The translations under genes were made by a program, and so were the position numbers. The notes under the pieces were generated by a model. That model was not told the origin of the DNA, did no database searches, and saw only the letters and a list, made by a program, of their open reading frames with translations. A stretch of DNA of 64,000 nt from Actinomycetospora straminea (GTDB lineage Bacteria > Actinomycetota > Actinomycetes > Mycobacteriales > Pseudonocardiaceae): assembly GCF_028737255.1 (NCBI RefSeq), contig NZ_JAQZAN010000013.1, positions 62,001 to 126,000 on the forward strand. Reading direction: 5' to 3'. Shown one piece after another: positions 39,687 to 48,314 of this stretch. The stretch's first letter is position 1. Each line of letters begins with the position of its first letter.

Positions 39687-41724
39687 CGGAGCCCGCGGAG
39701 CGCTTCGCCACCAGCGTCAGCACGTCGTACTTGGCCACGGGCTCGCCGTTCGCGTTGACCACCTCGGCATCCCACCGCACCTCGCCGTAGGCCGCGGAGG
39801 CGCGGGGGGAGATCTGCTTGGCGGTGAGCGTGATCGTCAGCTCGTCGTCGAACTTCACCGGCGTCAGGAAGCGCAGATCATCGACGCCGAAGTTCGCGAG
39901 CACCGGGCCCGGCGCCGGGTCGACGAACAGGCCCGCGGCGAACGACACCACGAGGTAGCCGTGGGCGACGCGCTCACCGAAGAACGGGTTCGCGGCGGCG
40001 GCCTCGGCGTCGAGGTGGGCGTAGAACGTGTCGCCGGTGAACTCCGCGAAGTGCGCGACATCGGCCTCGGTGACCCGCCGGGGGCCGCCGACGACGGTGT
40101 CGCCGGGGCGCAGGTCCTCGAGGTACTTGCGGAACGGGTGCTCGTCGGTGACGGTGCGCGCGCTGCCCGGGACCCAGCGCCCGGTGATCGCGGAGAGCAT
40201 GTCCGGGCTGCCCTGCACCGCGGTGCGCTGCATGTGGTGGGCGACGCCGCGCAGCCCGCCCATCTCCTCGCCGCCGCCGGCGCGCCCCGGCCCCCCGTGC
40301 ACGAGCTGCGGCATCGGCGAGCCGTGGCCGGTCGACTCCTTCGCGTCGGCGCGGTCGAGGACGAGCAGCCGCCCGTGCCACGGCGCCGCGCCGAGCACGA
40401 CGTCGCGCGCGAACTCCGGGTCGGCGGTGACCACCGAGCCCGCCAGCGAGCCCTGCCCGCGGGCGGCGAGCTCGACGACCTCGGCGGTCGACGAGTACGG
40501 CAGCACCGTCGCGACCGGCCCGAACGCCTCCACCTCGTGCACCGCCGCGCTGTCCGCCGACCCGCGCAGCAGCACCGGCGACATGAACGCGCCGCGCTCG
40601 GCGTCGGCGCCGCGGACCTCGACGTGCTCCGGGTCGCCGAACACCACCTCGGCGGCGTCGGTCAGCGACTTCAGCGAGCGGCGCACCTCCTCGCGCTGCT
40701 CCAGCCCGGCGAGCGCGCCCATGGTCACGCCCTCGGCCGACGGGTCGCCGACGACCACCTGCGCGAGCTTCTCCCGCACCGCCTCGACCACCGCGTCGAC
40801 CTGCGCCGCCGGCACGAACGCGCGCCGGATCGCCGTGCACTTCTGCCCCGCCTTGACCGTCATCTCGGTGACGAGCTGGCCGACGTAGAGGTCGAACTCC
40901 GGCGTCCCGGGCGTCGCGTCGGGGCCGAGGATCGAGCAGTTCAGCGAATCGGCCTCGGCGGTGAACCGCACCGCGCGCGCCGCCAGCACCGGGTGGGTGC
41001 GCAGCCGGCGTGCCGTGGACGCCGAGCCGGTGAACGAGACGAGGTCCTGCTCGCCGAGGTGGTCGAACAGGTCGCCGGTCGAGCCCGCGAGGAACTGCAC
41101 CGCGCCCTCGGGCAGCAGCCCCGACTCCACGATCAGCCGCACCAGCTCAGCGGTGAGGAACGCGGTGGGCGTCGCCGGCTTGATGATCGTCGGGACGCCG
41201 GCCAGGAACGCGGGCGCGAGCTTCTCGAGCGGGCCCCAGCAGGGGAAGTTGTAGGCGTTGACCTGCACGGCGACCCCGTGCAGCGGTGTGTACACGTGCT
41301 GGCCGGCGAACGTGCCGCCCTTGCTCAGCGGGGCGAGGTCGCCGTCGAGCCACGGGCCCGACGCCGGGAGCTCGCGCTTGCCGAGCGACGCGTACACCTG
41401 CAGCACGCCGATGCCGCCGTCGACGTCGAACTTCGCGTCACCGCGCGTCGCGCCCGTGCGCGCCGAGACGGCGTAGAGCTCGTCGCGGTGCTCGCGCAGG
41501 TAGCCGGCGAGGGCCTTGAGCAGCGACGCGCGCTGGTGGAACGACAGCTCCCGCAACGCCGGGCCGCCGGTGCGGCGCGCGTAGTCGGCGACGGCGGCCA
41601 TGTCGATGCCGTCGGTGGACAGGCGGCCGATCTCCTCGCCCGTGACGGCGTCGGTCATCGGGCGGCCCTCGACGCCCTCGGGCGTCACCCACCCGCCGCG
41701 GACGTGGCTGGCAACGATGCTCAT
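39679..41724 (-). CDS. paaZ: PaaZ bifunctional oxepin-CoA hydrolase/3-oxo-5,6-dehydrosuberyl-CoA semialdehyde dehydrogenase
   Basis: A 681-residue two-domain enzyme. Residues about 1-520 are an aldehyde dehydrogenase with KAGQKCTAIRRAFVPAAQVD holding the catalytic Cys and FTGSASTARRL in the cofactor fold. Residues about 540-681 are a MaoC/(R)-hydratase-type hotdog domain (ADVAHFAEFTGDTFYAHLDA, VAHGYLVVSFAAGLFVDP), which opens the oxepin ring. It catalyses ring cleavage and aldehyde oxidation in the phenylacetyl-CoA pathway. ATG at 41724 follows TAGGAGCTCACGG. It starts 10 bp after paaE. Confidence 0.94.
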   Translation of the reverse strand: MSIVASHVRGGWVTPEGVEGRPMTDAVTGEEIGRLSTDGIDMAAVADYARRTGGPALRELSFHQRASLLKALAGYLREHRDELYAVSARTGATRGDAKFDVDGGIGVLQVYASLGKRELPASGPWLDGDLAPLSKGGTFAGQHVYTPLHGVAVQVNAYNFPCWGPLEKLAPAFLAGVPTIIKPATPTAFLTAELVRLIVESGLLPEGAVQFLAGSTGDLFDHLGEQDLVSFTGSASTARRLRTHPVLAARAVRFTAEADSLNCSILGPDATPGTPEFDLYVGQLVTEMTVKAGQKCTAIRRAFVPAAQVDAVVEAVREKLAQVVVGDPSAEGVTMGALAGLEQREEVRRSLKSLTDAAEVVFGDPEHVEVRGADAERGAFMSPVLLRGSADSAAVHEVEAFGPVATVLPYSSTAEVVELAARGQGSLAGSVVTADPEFARDVVLGAAPWHGRLLVLDRADAKESTGHGSPMPQLVHGGPGRAGGGEEMGGLRGVAHHMQRTAVQGSPDMLSAITGRWVPGSARTVTDEHPFRKYLEDLRPGDTVVGGPRRVTEADVAHFAEFTGDTFYAHLDAEAAAANPFFGERVAHGYLVVSFAAGLFVDPAPGPVLANFGVDDLRFLTPVKFDDELTITLTAKQISPRASAAYGEVRWDAEVVNANGEPVAKYDVLTLVAKRSAGSDA

Positions 41725-41734
41725 CCGTGAGCTC

Positions 41735-42850
41735 CTACACGTCGTAGTCGACCGTGACCTCGTCGGACACGGGCAGGGCCTGGCAGGTCAGCACGAACCC
41801 TGCCTCGACCTCCTCGGGCTCGAGGGCGAAGTTGCGCCGCATGCGGACCTCGCCGACCGTCACCCGCGCGCGGCACGTGCCGCAGACCCCGCCCTTGCAG
41901 GCGAAGGGCAGGTCGGAGCGGGTGCGCTGGGCGGCGTCGAGCACCGGCTCGGTGCGCGGCAGGGTCAGCACGCTCTCGCGGCCGTTGAGCACGACGGTCA
42001 CCGCGGCCCCCGTGCCGTCGTCGACGACGTCGTCCTCGGCGCGGTGCACCTCGGGCGGTGGCTCGTCGACGTAGAACAGCTCGCGGTGGATCGTCCCGCG
42101 GGGCACGTCGAAGGTGCCGATGACCTCCGTCGCCGCCTCGACCATGCCGAGCGGGCCGCACAGCCACCAGTGCGCGACCTCGCCGACCGGCACGAGCGCG
42201 CCGATCAGGGTCCGCAGCCGGTCGGCGTCGAGGCGGCCGTTGAACAGGTCCGACGCGGTGGGCTCGCGCGAGAGCACGTGCACCAGCGACAGGCGCGGAC
42301 CGTAGCGGTCCTTGAGGTCGGCGAGGTCCTCGCCGAACATCACCGTGTCGCTGCGGCGGTTGCCGTAGAGCAGCGTGACCTCGGTGTCGGGGTACGCGGC
42401 GAGCACGGTCGCGGCGATCGAGAGCACCGGCGTGATGCCCGAGCCCGCGGCCACGAGGACGTGGTGCTCGCCGGGGGCGACCTCGGGGGTGAACCGGCCC
42501 TGCGGCGGCCCGACCTCGAGCTCGTCGCCGGCCGCGAGCCCGTCCACCAGCTTCGTCGAGAACAGCCCGTCGGCGACCCGGCGGACCCCGATCCGCGGCG
42601 CGGCGCCCTCCGGCGCGCAGATCGAGTACGACCGGCGCTCCTCGCCGGCCGGCGTCTCCTGGCGCAGCGTCAGGTACTGGCCGGCGCGGAAGGCGTAGTC
42701 GTCGCGGAGGTGGTCGGGGACGTCGAACGTGACCGCGACGGCGTCCTCGCAGAGCCGCTCGACGTCGGCGACGCGCAGGCGGTGGAAGCCGGGGACGGCG
42801 TCGCTGGTGGGGATCTCGGTGTCCGTGTCCTCGGTGGCAGCGGCCGTCAT
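41735..42850 (-). CDS. paaE: PaaE phenylacetyl-CoA 1,2-epoxidase reductase subunit
   Basis: A 371-residue ferredoxin-NADP reductase-type protein. The FAD part has YSICAPEG (near residue 74), the NADPH part VLVAAGSGITPVLSIAATVL near 130-150, and the C-terminal [2Fe-2S] ferredoxin domain has CKGGVCGTCRARVTVGE with a last Cys near VLTCQALP. It supplies electrons from NADPH to the PaaA di-iron site. Its ATG overlaps the paaD stop (TGATG). Confidence 0.94.
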   Translation of the reverse strand: MTAAATEDTDTEIPTSDAVPGFHRLRVADVERLCEDAVAVTFDVPDHLRDDYAFRAGQYLTLRQETPAGEERRSYSICAPEGAAPRIGVRRVADGLFSTKLVDGLAAGDELEVGPPQGRFTPEVAPGEHHVLVAAGSGITPVLSIAATVLAAYPDTEVTLLYGNRRSDTVMFGEDLADLKDRYGPRLSLVHVLSREPTASDLFNGRLDADRLRTLIGALVPVGEVAHWWLCGPLGMVEAATEVIGTFDVPRGTIHRELFYVDEPPPEVHRAEDDVVDDGTGAAVTVVLNGRESVLTLPRTEPVLDAAQRTRSDLPFACKGGVCGTCRARVTVGEVRMRRNFALEPEEVEAGFVLTCQALPVSDEVTVDYDV

Positions 42851-43359
42851 CAGATCTCCTTGACGTGCTCGAACGGCTCCCCGCACGACCGGCAGCGACG
42901 CAGCGCGGTGCAGGCGGTCGGGCCGAAGCGCGAGGTCTCCTCGGTGTCCACGGCGCCGCACTGCGGGCAGGCGACGACGCGCGACGGCGCGTGCAGCGTC
43001 AGCGGCACCGGCCCACTCGCCGGTCGCGGTCCGAGGCGGTCGGGCGGGGCGACGCCGGCCTCGGCGAGCTTGCGGCGGCCGTCGTCGGAGATCCAGTCGG
43101 TGGACCAGGGCGGGCTGAAGGTGGTGCGGACGTCGACCTTGTCGTAGCCCGCGTCCGTGAGCGCGCACCGCAGGTCGTGGCGCATCTCGTCGAGGGCCGG
43201 GCAGCCCGAGTAGGTCGGGGTGAGGGTGACGACAACCGTGCCGTCCGCGCCGGTCTCGACGCCGCGCAGCACGCCGAGGTCGGCGAGCGTGAGCATCGGC
43301 ATCTCGGGGTCGACGACGGACTCGGCGGCCGTCCGGGCGTCCGTGAGCGCTGAGGTCAC
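42850..43359 (-). CDS. paaD: PaaD iron-sulfur-type maturation factor of the epoxidase
   Basis: A 169-residue protein. Residues about 5-95 are a MIP18/DUF59-like domain (ESVVDPEMPMLTLADLGVLR, TPTYSGCPALDEMRHDL). The C-terminal part carries a zinc-ribbon-like set of four Cys (CPQCG and CRSCG). PaaD is needed for epoxidase activity and is believed to help assemble a metal centre. GTG at 43359 overlaps the paaC stop (GTGA); GTG 43362 is also in frame. Confidence 0.92.
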   Translation of the reverse strand: MTSALTDARTAAESVVDPEMPMLTLADLGVLRGVETGADGTVVVTLTPTYSGCPALDEMRHDLRCALTDAGYDKVDVRTTFSPPWSTDWISDDGRRKLAEAGVAPPDRLGPRPASGPVPLTLHAPSRVVACPQCGAVDTEETSRFGPTACTALRRCRSCGEPFEHVKEI

Positions 43360-44279
43360 CACGTCGCCTCCGGGTGGGCGCGGGCCAGGGACTGCATCAC
43401 CGCGAGCACGGGGCCCAGCGCCTCGGTGTGCACGCCGTCGCGGCCGCCGCGCCCGCCGACGAGACCCACCGCGGCGCGGTCGGGACGGGTCAGCGTCGCG
43501 GCCGGGAGGACCTGGTCGAGCACGGCCTCGACCTCCCCGCGCAGCTCGGTCGGGTCGACGGCGACGCCGGCGTCGACGAGGCGGCGCTCCACGGCGTGCG
43601 CGGTGAAGAGCTCCTCGACGAACGGCCACACGGCCTCGAGGCCCGCCTGCATCCGCGCGTGCGAGAGCGGGGTGCCGTCACCGAGGCGCAGCACCCACTG
43701 GGCCGCGTAGTCGCGGTGGTAGGTGAGTTCTTTGACGGCCTTGCCCGCGACGGCCGCGAGCACCGGGTCGCGCGAGCCGGTCAGGCGCTGCAGGAGGGCG
43801 AGCCGCCAGGAGGCGAGGACGAGGATCCAGGCGACGGTCTGCGCGAAGTCGCCGAGGTCGATCTCGACCAGGGTGACGTTGCGGAACGCGCGGTCGTCGC
43901 GGAAGTACGCGAGCACGTCCTCGTCGTCCTGCGGGCCGACGCGGAAGGGTTCGGCGGCGCCGAGGTGCCCCGCCCGGGCGAGCAGCACGCGGGCCTGGCC
44001 GAGCAGGTCGAGCGCGATGTTCGCGAGCGCGACCTCCTCCTCGAGCTCCGGGGCCTTCGTCGTCCAGCCCGCCAGGCGCTGCGACGCGACGAGCGCGTCG
44101 TCGGCGAGCATCAGGCAGTAGGTGGCCAGGTCGTCGCGGTCGACGCCCTCGGGCACCGGCGCGTCGATCTCGGCGGTGCCGGCGTCGAACCCGGTGCCGA
44201 AGGCCCAGCGGCCGTCGTCGTCGGCGCTGGCCAGGGCGTCGTAGACGTTCTCGTCGTCGGTCTCGTCGTGGCTGTGCAT
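43356..44279 (-). CDS. paaC: PaaC structural subunit of phenylacetyl-CoA epoxidase
   Basis: A 307-residue ferritin-like helical protein lacking the metal ligands of PaaA. Family segments are YCLMLADDALVASQRLAGWT near residues 53-72, EEVALANIALDLLGQARVLL near 80-98 and YHRDYAAQWVLRLGDGT near 188-204. An N-terminal acidic lead of about 25 residues is longer than usual. It packs with PaaA to form the core of the complex. ATG at 44279 overlaps the paaB stop (TGATG). Confidence 0.93.
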   Translation of the reverse strand: MHSHDETDDENVYDALASADDDGRWAFGTGFDAGTAEIDAPVPEGVDRDDLATYCLMLADDALVASQRLAGWTTKAPELEEEVALANIALDLLGQARVLLARAGHLGAAEPFRVGPQDDEDVLAYFRDDRAFRNVTLVEIDLGDFAQTVAWILVLASWRLALLQRLTGSRDPVLAAVAGKAVKELTYHRDYAAQWVLRLGDGTPLSHARMQAGLEAVWPFVEELFTAHAVERRLVDAGVAVDPTELRGEVEAVLDQVLPAATLTRPDRAAVGLVGGRGGRDGVHTEALGPVLAVMQSLARAHPEATW

Positions 44280-44629
44280 CAGAGGTGGGGGACGTCGTCG
44301 GGGATCTCGTAGAACGTGGGGTGGCGGTAGACCTTGTCGCCGGACGGCGCGAAGAACGGGTCCTTCTCATCGGGGCTGGACGCGGTGATCGCGTCGCCGC
44401 GCACGACCCAGATGCTCACGCCCTCGTTGCGCCGCGTGTAGAGGTTGCGCGCGTTGTGCAGCGCCATCGTGTCGTCGGGGGCGTGCAGCGACCCGACGTG
44501 CACGTGGTTGAGGCCCCGCTTGCCGCGCACGAAGACCTCGTAGAGCGGCCAGTGCGCTCGCGGCGGCGTCGAGCCGTCGAACGTCGGTTCGCCCTCGACG
44601 TGCGCGGTGGTGTCGTCGGCCATGCTCAT
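44279..44629 (-). CDS. paaB: PaaB small subunit of phenylacetyl-CoA epoxidase
   Basis: A 116-residue protein. [20 protein letters not shown] near residues 27-46, then [20 protein letters not shown] near 58-78 are the conserved PaaB core. PaaB bridges PaaA-PaaC dimers and is required for activity. ATG at 44629 overlaps the paaA stop (ATGA); a second ATG two codons on is possible. Confidence 0.94.
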   Translation of the reverse strand: MSMADDTTAHVEGEPTFDGSTPPRAHWPLYEVFVRGKRGLNHVHVGSLHAPDDTMALHNARNLYTRRNEGVSIWVVRGDAITASSPDEKDPFFAPSGDKVYRHPTFYEIPDDVPHL

Positions 44630-45585
44630 GCCGCCGGCACCTCCTGGTGTGCCCGCTTGGCGGCGTACGCCGCGGCCGCATCGCGGACCCACTGGCCGTC
44701 CTCGTGGGCGGCGCGCCGGTTGGCCAGGCGCTGGGCGTTGCAGGGACCTGCACCCTTGACGACCTGCGCGAACTCGTCCCAGTCGATCGCCCCGAAGTCG
44801 TGCGCCTGGAGCTCGTCGTTCCACCGCAGCTCCGGGTCGGGCAACGTGACGCCCAGGGCCGCGGCCTGCGGGACGGTCATGTCGACGTAGCGCTGGCGCA
44901 GCTCGTCGTTGGTGTGGCGCTTGATCCGCCAGGCCATCGACTGCTGGGTGTTCGGGGAGTCGCCGTCGGCGGGGCCGAACATCATCAGCGACGGCCACCA
45001 CCAGCGGTCCACGGCGTCCTGGACCATCGCGCGCTGCGCGTCGGTGCCGGCCATCAGCGTGCGCAGGAGCTCGAAGCCCTGGCGCTGGTGGAACGACTCC
45101 TCCTTGCAGATGCGCACCATCGCCCGGGCGTAGGGCCCGTAGCTCGAGCGGCACAGCGGGACCTGGTTGCAGATGGCGGCGCCGTCGACGAGCCAGCCGA
45201 TGACGCCGATGTCGGCGAACGTCAGCGTCGGGTAGTTGAAGATCGACGAGTACTTCTGCTTGGCGTCGATGAGCTTCTCGGTGAGCTCGGCCCGGTCGAC
45301 CCCGAGGGTCTCGGTGGCCGAGTAGAGGTAGAGCCCGTGGCCGGCCTCGTCCTGCACCTTCGCCAGGAGGATGGCCTTCCGGCGCAGGCTCGGGGCGCGG
45401 AGGATCCAGTTGCCCTCGGGTTGCATCCCGATGATCTCGGAGTGCGCGTGCTGGGCGATCTGCCGGATGAGCGTCTTCCGGTAGCCCTCGGGCATCCAGT
45501 CGCGCGGCTCGATCCGGCCCTCGGCGGCGACGGTGCGCTCGAAGTCCGCCTCGAGGTCGCGGGTCTCGTCCTCGGTCACCGTCAT
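44626..45585 (-). CDS. paaA: PaaA catalytic subunit of phenylacetyl-CoA 1,2-epoxidase
   Basis: A 319-residue di-iron oxygenase subunit. It has the ferritin-like metal-binding glutamates and histidines in [20 protein letters not shown] near residues 75-95 and [16 protein letters not shown] near 160-175. It epoxidises phenylacetyl-CoA at C1-C2. ATG at 45585 has a GGAGGTGGGCGCCG ribosome site. First gene of the paaABCDEZI run; a PaaR-like operator begins 17 bp upstream. No PaaK-type ligase, PaaF, PaaH or PaaJ is in this run. Confidence 0.95.
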   Translation of the reverse strand: MTVTEDETRDLEADFERTVAAEGRIEPRDWMPEGYRKTLIRQIAQHAHSEIIGMQPEGNWILRAPSLRRKAILLAKVQDEAGHGLYLYSATETLGVDRAELTEKLIDAKQKYSSIFNYPTLTFADIGVIGWLVDGAAICNQVPLCRSSYGPYARAMVRICKEESFHQRQGFELLRTLMAGTDAQRAMVQDAVDRWWWPSLMMFGPADGDSPNTQQSMAWRIKRHTNDELRQRYVDMTVPQAAALGVTLPDPELRWNDELQAHDFGAIDWDEFAQVVKGAGPCNAQRLANRRAAHEDGQWVRDAAAAYAAKRAHQEVPAA

Positions 45586-45601
45586 CGGCGCCCACCTCCG
45601 T

Positions 45602-45619
45602 ACCGAATGTTCGTTCGGT
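45602..45619. promoter_or_regulatory. PaaR-type operator at the paaA promoter
   Basis: ACCGAA-TGTTCG-TTCGGT, an inverted repeat just before the paaA ribosome site. The core (45604-45617) matches the reported PaaR consensus CNAACGNNCGTTNG at all but one fixed position. A perfect match is found at 48265-48278. Confidence 0.65.
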
Positions 45620-45693
45620 TGTGATGGTGACGCATCCGGGCGGGGGTCCGCAACCGTCTCGCCCGGCTCCGGTGGGATGGGTGTCGGCGGGAC

Positions 45694-46676
45694 CTATGCC
45701 CATGATCGCGTCGAGACCGACGGATCAGGGCGACCGGTCGGTCGGCAGCGGGGGTGGTCGACGGGGTCGAGCGGACCGAGGCTGACGGTTCGGCCCGAGC
45801 CGGGACCGGGCCCGCAGGCGAGTCGTCGGAGGGCGGGCCGGCCGACGGTGTTCGCGACCTCTGGCGTTGATCGCGTCGAGATCGACGGGTCGGGTGACTG
45901 CTGTCGGACGCGACAGGTGGGCCGGGGAAGAGACGGCGGCGACCTACGGCGTTGATCGCGTCGGGAACGACGCCTGCGGCACGCCGTGCTGGGCGTGTCC
46001 CCGCCGCGCCGCATCAGGGCGCCCGGCACCCACGATGGAGCGAGGGCGTCGTTCGCTGCTCCTGAGGGAGCGAAGGCGTCCTTCGCTGCAACGATGGAGC
46101 GAGGGCGTCGTTCGCTGCTCCTGAGGGAGCGAAGGCGTCCTTCGCTGCAACGGGGGAGGCGAGGGCTCCTGCTGCTCGGGGAGGGCGAGGGCGTCGTTCG
46201 CTGCTTCCGAGGCAGCGAAGGCGACGTTCGCTGCGGGGGAGGCGAGGGCTCCTGCTGCTCGGGGAGGCGAGGGTGTCGTTCGCTGCTTCTGAGGCAGCGA
46301 AGGTGACGTTCGCTGCAACGGGGGAGGCGAAGGGCTCCTGCTGCTCGGGGAGGCGAGGGTGTCGTTCGCTGCTTCTGAGGCAGCGAAGGTGACGTTCGCT
46401 GCAACGGGGGAGGCGAGGGCGCCTGCTGCTCGGGGAGGCGAGGGCGTCGTTCGCTGCGAGGCGGCGGGCCCAGGCTCGCGGCCGGTGTCGTTCTCGACGC
46501 GATCTTGGGCATAGCTCGTCAGGGGTGGCCAGCCCGACGAGGAACGCCGCGCCGGCCCGTGCTGCCGCGCCGGCCCGCGCCGTCCCCCGCGCCGTCCGCC
46601 GAGCCAACCTGGCGCGCCGGGTCCACGGGCGTCTGAGCCGCGGCGGCGGACGAGCCACGCAGTCTCGACGCGATCA
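45694..46676. repeat. Mosaic intergenic repeat region; five copies of a ~28-bp motif
   Basis: The 1.1-kb stretch between paaA and the GNAT gene has no convincing gene. A motif with core TGATCGCGTCGAGA occurs in direct orientation at 45703, 45868 and 45953 (last with one change) and inverted at 46493-46506 (one change) and 46663-46676. The outer pair 45694-45721 and 46487-46514 matches over 28 bp with two differences, so it bounds an 820-bp segment as terminal inverted repeats. No transposase is present. Minus-strand frames stay open here only because the DNA is repetitive and GC-rich. Confidence 0.8.
46035..46465. repeat. Tandem array of palindromic units
   Basis: Two ~59-bp units, then about three ~80-86-bp units (key segment GAGGCGAGGGCTCCTGCTGC starting near 46155, 46235, 46321 and 46406, with changes), made of short hairpins such as GCGAAGG-CGT-CCTTCGC and GCAGCGAAGGTGACGTTCGC. 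Lies inside the inverted-repeat segment. Units vary in length and sequence and are not separated by unique spacers, so it is not a CRISPR array. Confidence 0.8.
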
Positions 46677-46720
46677 CGTGCACAGGTCGCCCGACGACGT
46701 CCTCGACGAGGATGCGCCGC

Positions 46721-47227
46721 ATGGACGTGCTGGCGACGCTGCGGGACGGGGAGCTGACGGTGCGGCGGGCGCGGGCCGAGGACCTGCCTGCGGTGGTCGC
46801 GCTGCTCGCCGCCGACCCGGTCAGCGCCGGGCGGGGCGACGCCGTCGATGACCTCGCGCCCTACGAGACCGCGTTCGCCGAGATCGACGCCGACCCTGCC
46901 CACCTGCTCGTCTGCCTCGAGGACATCGGGGGCCGGATCGTCGGCACCCTGCAGCTCACGGTGCTGCCGAACCTCGGGCGGCGGGGGACGCGGCGGGCCC
47001 AGTTGGAGTCGGTGCACGTGGCCGTCGAGTGCCGGGGCCGGGGGTACGGCGCCGCGCTCGTCGGGTGGGCGGTGGCGGAGGCGCGGCGGCGGGGGTGCGG
47101 GCTGGTGCAGCTCACCAGCGACGTCTCACGCGGTGACGCGCACCGGTTCTACGAGCGGCTCGGCTTCACCGCGACCCACCGGGGCTACAAGATCGGGGTC
47201 AAGCAGGACCTGACGTCCCGTCGATGA
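46721..47227 (+). CDS. GNAT-family N-acetyltransferase
   Basis: A 168-residue GNAT protein. LTVRRARAEDLPAVVALLAA starts the fold; acetyl-CoA-binding motif A is in VHVAVECRGRGYGAALVGWA near residues 98-117 (Q/R-x-x-G-x-G/A form R-G-R-G-Y-G-A). The end HRFYERLGFTATHRGYKIGV is typical. Substrate unknown. ATG at 46721 suits the GACGAGG ribosome site better than ATG 46712. Its 3' end overlaps the next, opposing gene by 29 bp. Confidence 0.87.
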   Translation: MDVLATLRDGELTVRRARAEDLPAVVALLAADPVSAGRGDAVDDLAPYETAFAEIDADPAHLLVCLEDIGGRIVGTLQLTVLPNLGRRGTRRAQLESVHVAVECRGRGYGAALVGWAVAEARRRGCGLVQLTSDVSRGDAHRFYERLGFTATHRGYKIGVKQDLTSRR

Positions 47228-47420
47228 GCTCGTCGAGCGTGACGTAGAGGCCCGACCCGCCGGTGCGCTCGCTGCGCTCGACCGCGGCGCGGGCGCGGGC
47301 GGCAATGCGCGAGATCTCGTCCGCCGCGACCACGCGGGTCTGCAGGACGGTGCCGTCGCCGTCGGTCAGCGTCACGGCGACGAGGCCGGTGTCGGGCTGC
47401 TCGGAGAACTCCAGCGGCAC
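47199..47420 (-). CDS. Small hypothetical protein
   Basis: A possible 73-residue protein, GTG start at 47420. It has two beta-like strands (GLVAVTLTDGDGTVLQTRVV) and a helix (AARARAAVERSERTGG), then LYVTLDELIDG. No recognised domain and no clear ribosome site. It lies 10 bp after the TetR... upstream of the GNAT gene end and overlaps it. Confidence 0.45.
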   Translation of the reverse strand: MPLEFSEQPDTGLVAVTLTDGDGTVLQTRVVAADEISRIAARARAAVERSERTGGSGLYVTLDELIDGTSGPA

Positions 47421-47429
47421 GTGACCAGC

Positions 47430-48083
47430 CTAGGCCCGTCGTCCGTCGCCGGCAGGCCCCTGCGCGAGCAGGCCCTCGAAGGCCATGCGGTCGACCTCGG
47501 CGACGAGCTCGTCCACCGGCACGCGCCCGGGGCGGTACCACTCGACGAGCGAGTTCACGAGCCCCGAGAGCAGGCGGGCGTCGACGGCCGGGTCGAGGCC
47601 CGCGCGCAGCTCCCCGGCGGCCGAGGCCTCGCGTACCAGCGACGCGATCGCGGCGTCGAACTCGCGGCGGCGTCCCAGGGCCCATCGCTCGGTCTCGGTG
47701 TTACCGCGCAGGCGCAGCAGCAGCGTGACGTGCGGGAGCTCGCCGACCAGCACCTCGACCTGGCGCCGCACGATGTGGCGCAGGCGGGTCAGCGGGGTGC
47801 CGGCGGTCGCGGCCGGCTCGTCGAGGATGCCGAAGAGCCCGTCGAGGGCGCGCTCCAGCGCCGCGCGCAGCAGGGCCTCCTTGCCGCGCACGTGGTGGTA
47901 GAAGGACGACTTGGTGATGCCGGCGGCGGCGGAGAGGTCCTCCATGCTCGTGGCGTCGTAGCCGCGCTCGTTGAACACCCGCGCGGCGACCTCGACGAGG
48001 CTCGAGTGGTCGTAGGCCGGCCGGGCCCGACGGGTCCCCGCGGGACGCTCGCCCTCGGGAGCGGGGGGACGGGTGCCGGTCAC
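47430..48083 (-). CDS. TetR-family regulator, PaaR-like
   Basis: A 217-residue TetR protein. The HTH is at about residues 28-73 (AARVFNERGYDATSMEDLSA, GITKSSFYHHVRGKEALLRA). The sequence type and the site suggest the phenylacetyl-CoA-responsive repressor PaaR. Two PaaR-like palindromes support this: one 17 bp upstream of paaA and one in the promoter region shared with the divergent acyl-CoA synthetase gene. GTG at 48083. Effector specificity is inferred. Confidence 0.8.
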   Translation of the reverse strand: MTGTRPPAPEGERPAGTRRARPAYDHSSLVEVAARVFNERGYDATSMEDLSAAAGITKSSFYHHVRGKEALLRAALERALDGLFGILDEPAATAGTPLTRLRHIVRRQVEVLVGELPHVTLLLRLRGNTETERWALGRRREFDAAIASLVREASAAGELRAGLDPAVDARLLSGLVNSLVEWYRPGRVPVDELVAEVDRMAFEGLLAQGPAGDGRRA

Positions 48084-48264
48084 GCCGCGCAATCTACGTC
48101 CCGATCGCCGGCCGGCGGCGCGTCCGGCCCGGATCTCGGCGCGGCGACACGGGCGACACGGGTGACGCGGCGGCCGGCGTCGACGAGGCTGGCGTCGGAC
48201 GCCGAGGACGCAGCATCCTCGTCCTGGCCGCTGGGGGCGGGTCACTGCTACCTTCGCGGCCGAC

Positions 48265-48278
48265 CGAACGATCGTTCG
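48265..48278. promoter_or_regulatory. PaaR-type operator between tetR and acyl-CoA synthetase genes
   Basis: Perfect palindrome CGAACG-AT-CGTTCG, fitting CNAACGNNCGTTNG at every fixed position. It lies 37 bp before the synthetase ATG, in the 231-bp divergent gap. No other clear signal is seen there. Confidence 0.7.
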
Positions 48279-48314
48279 CCTGCGGTGCCCGCAGCGTGTC
48301 CCCCGAGGTGGTCG

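Noticed and set aside
46035-46465. CRISPR array
   Set aside because: Units differ in length and sequence, are palindromic and directly joined without unique spacers, and no cas gene is in the window.
45694-46514. Insertion sequence
   Set aside because: Inverted ends are present but there is no transposase-like protein and no clear target duplication; kept as a repeat element only.
45944-47017. Open minus-strand frames through the repeat array, giving Pro/Ser/Arg-rich repetitive proteins
   Set aside because: All three minus frames are open here because the DNA is repetitive and GC-rich; no ribosome site, no domain, and the repeats vary in length without keeping one frame.
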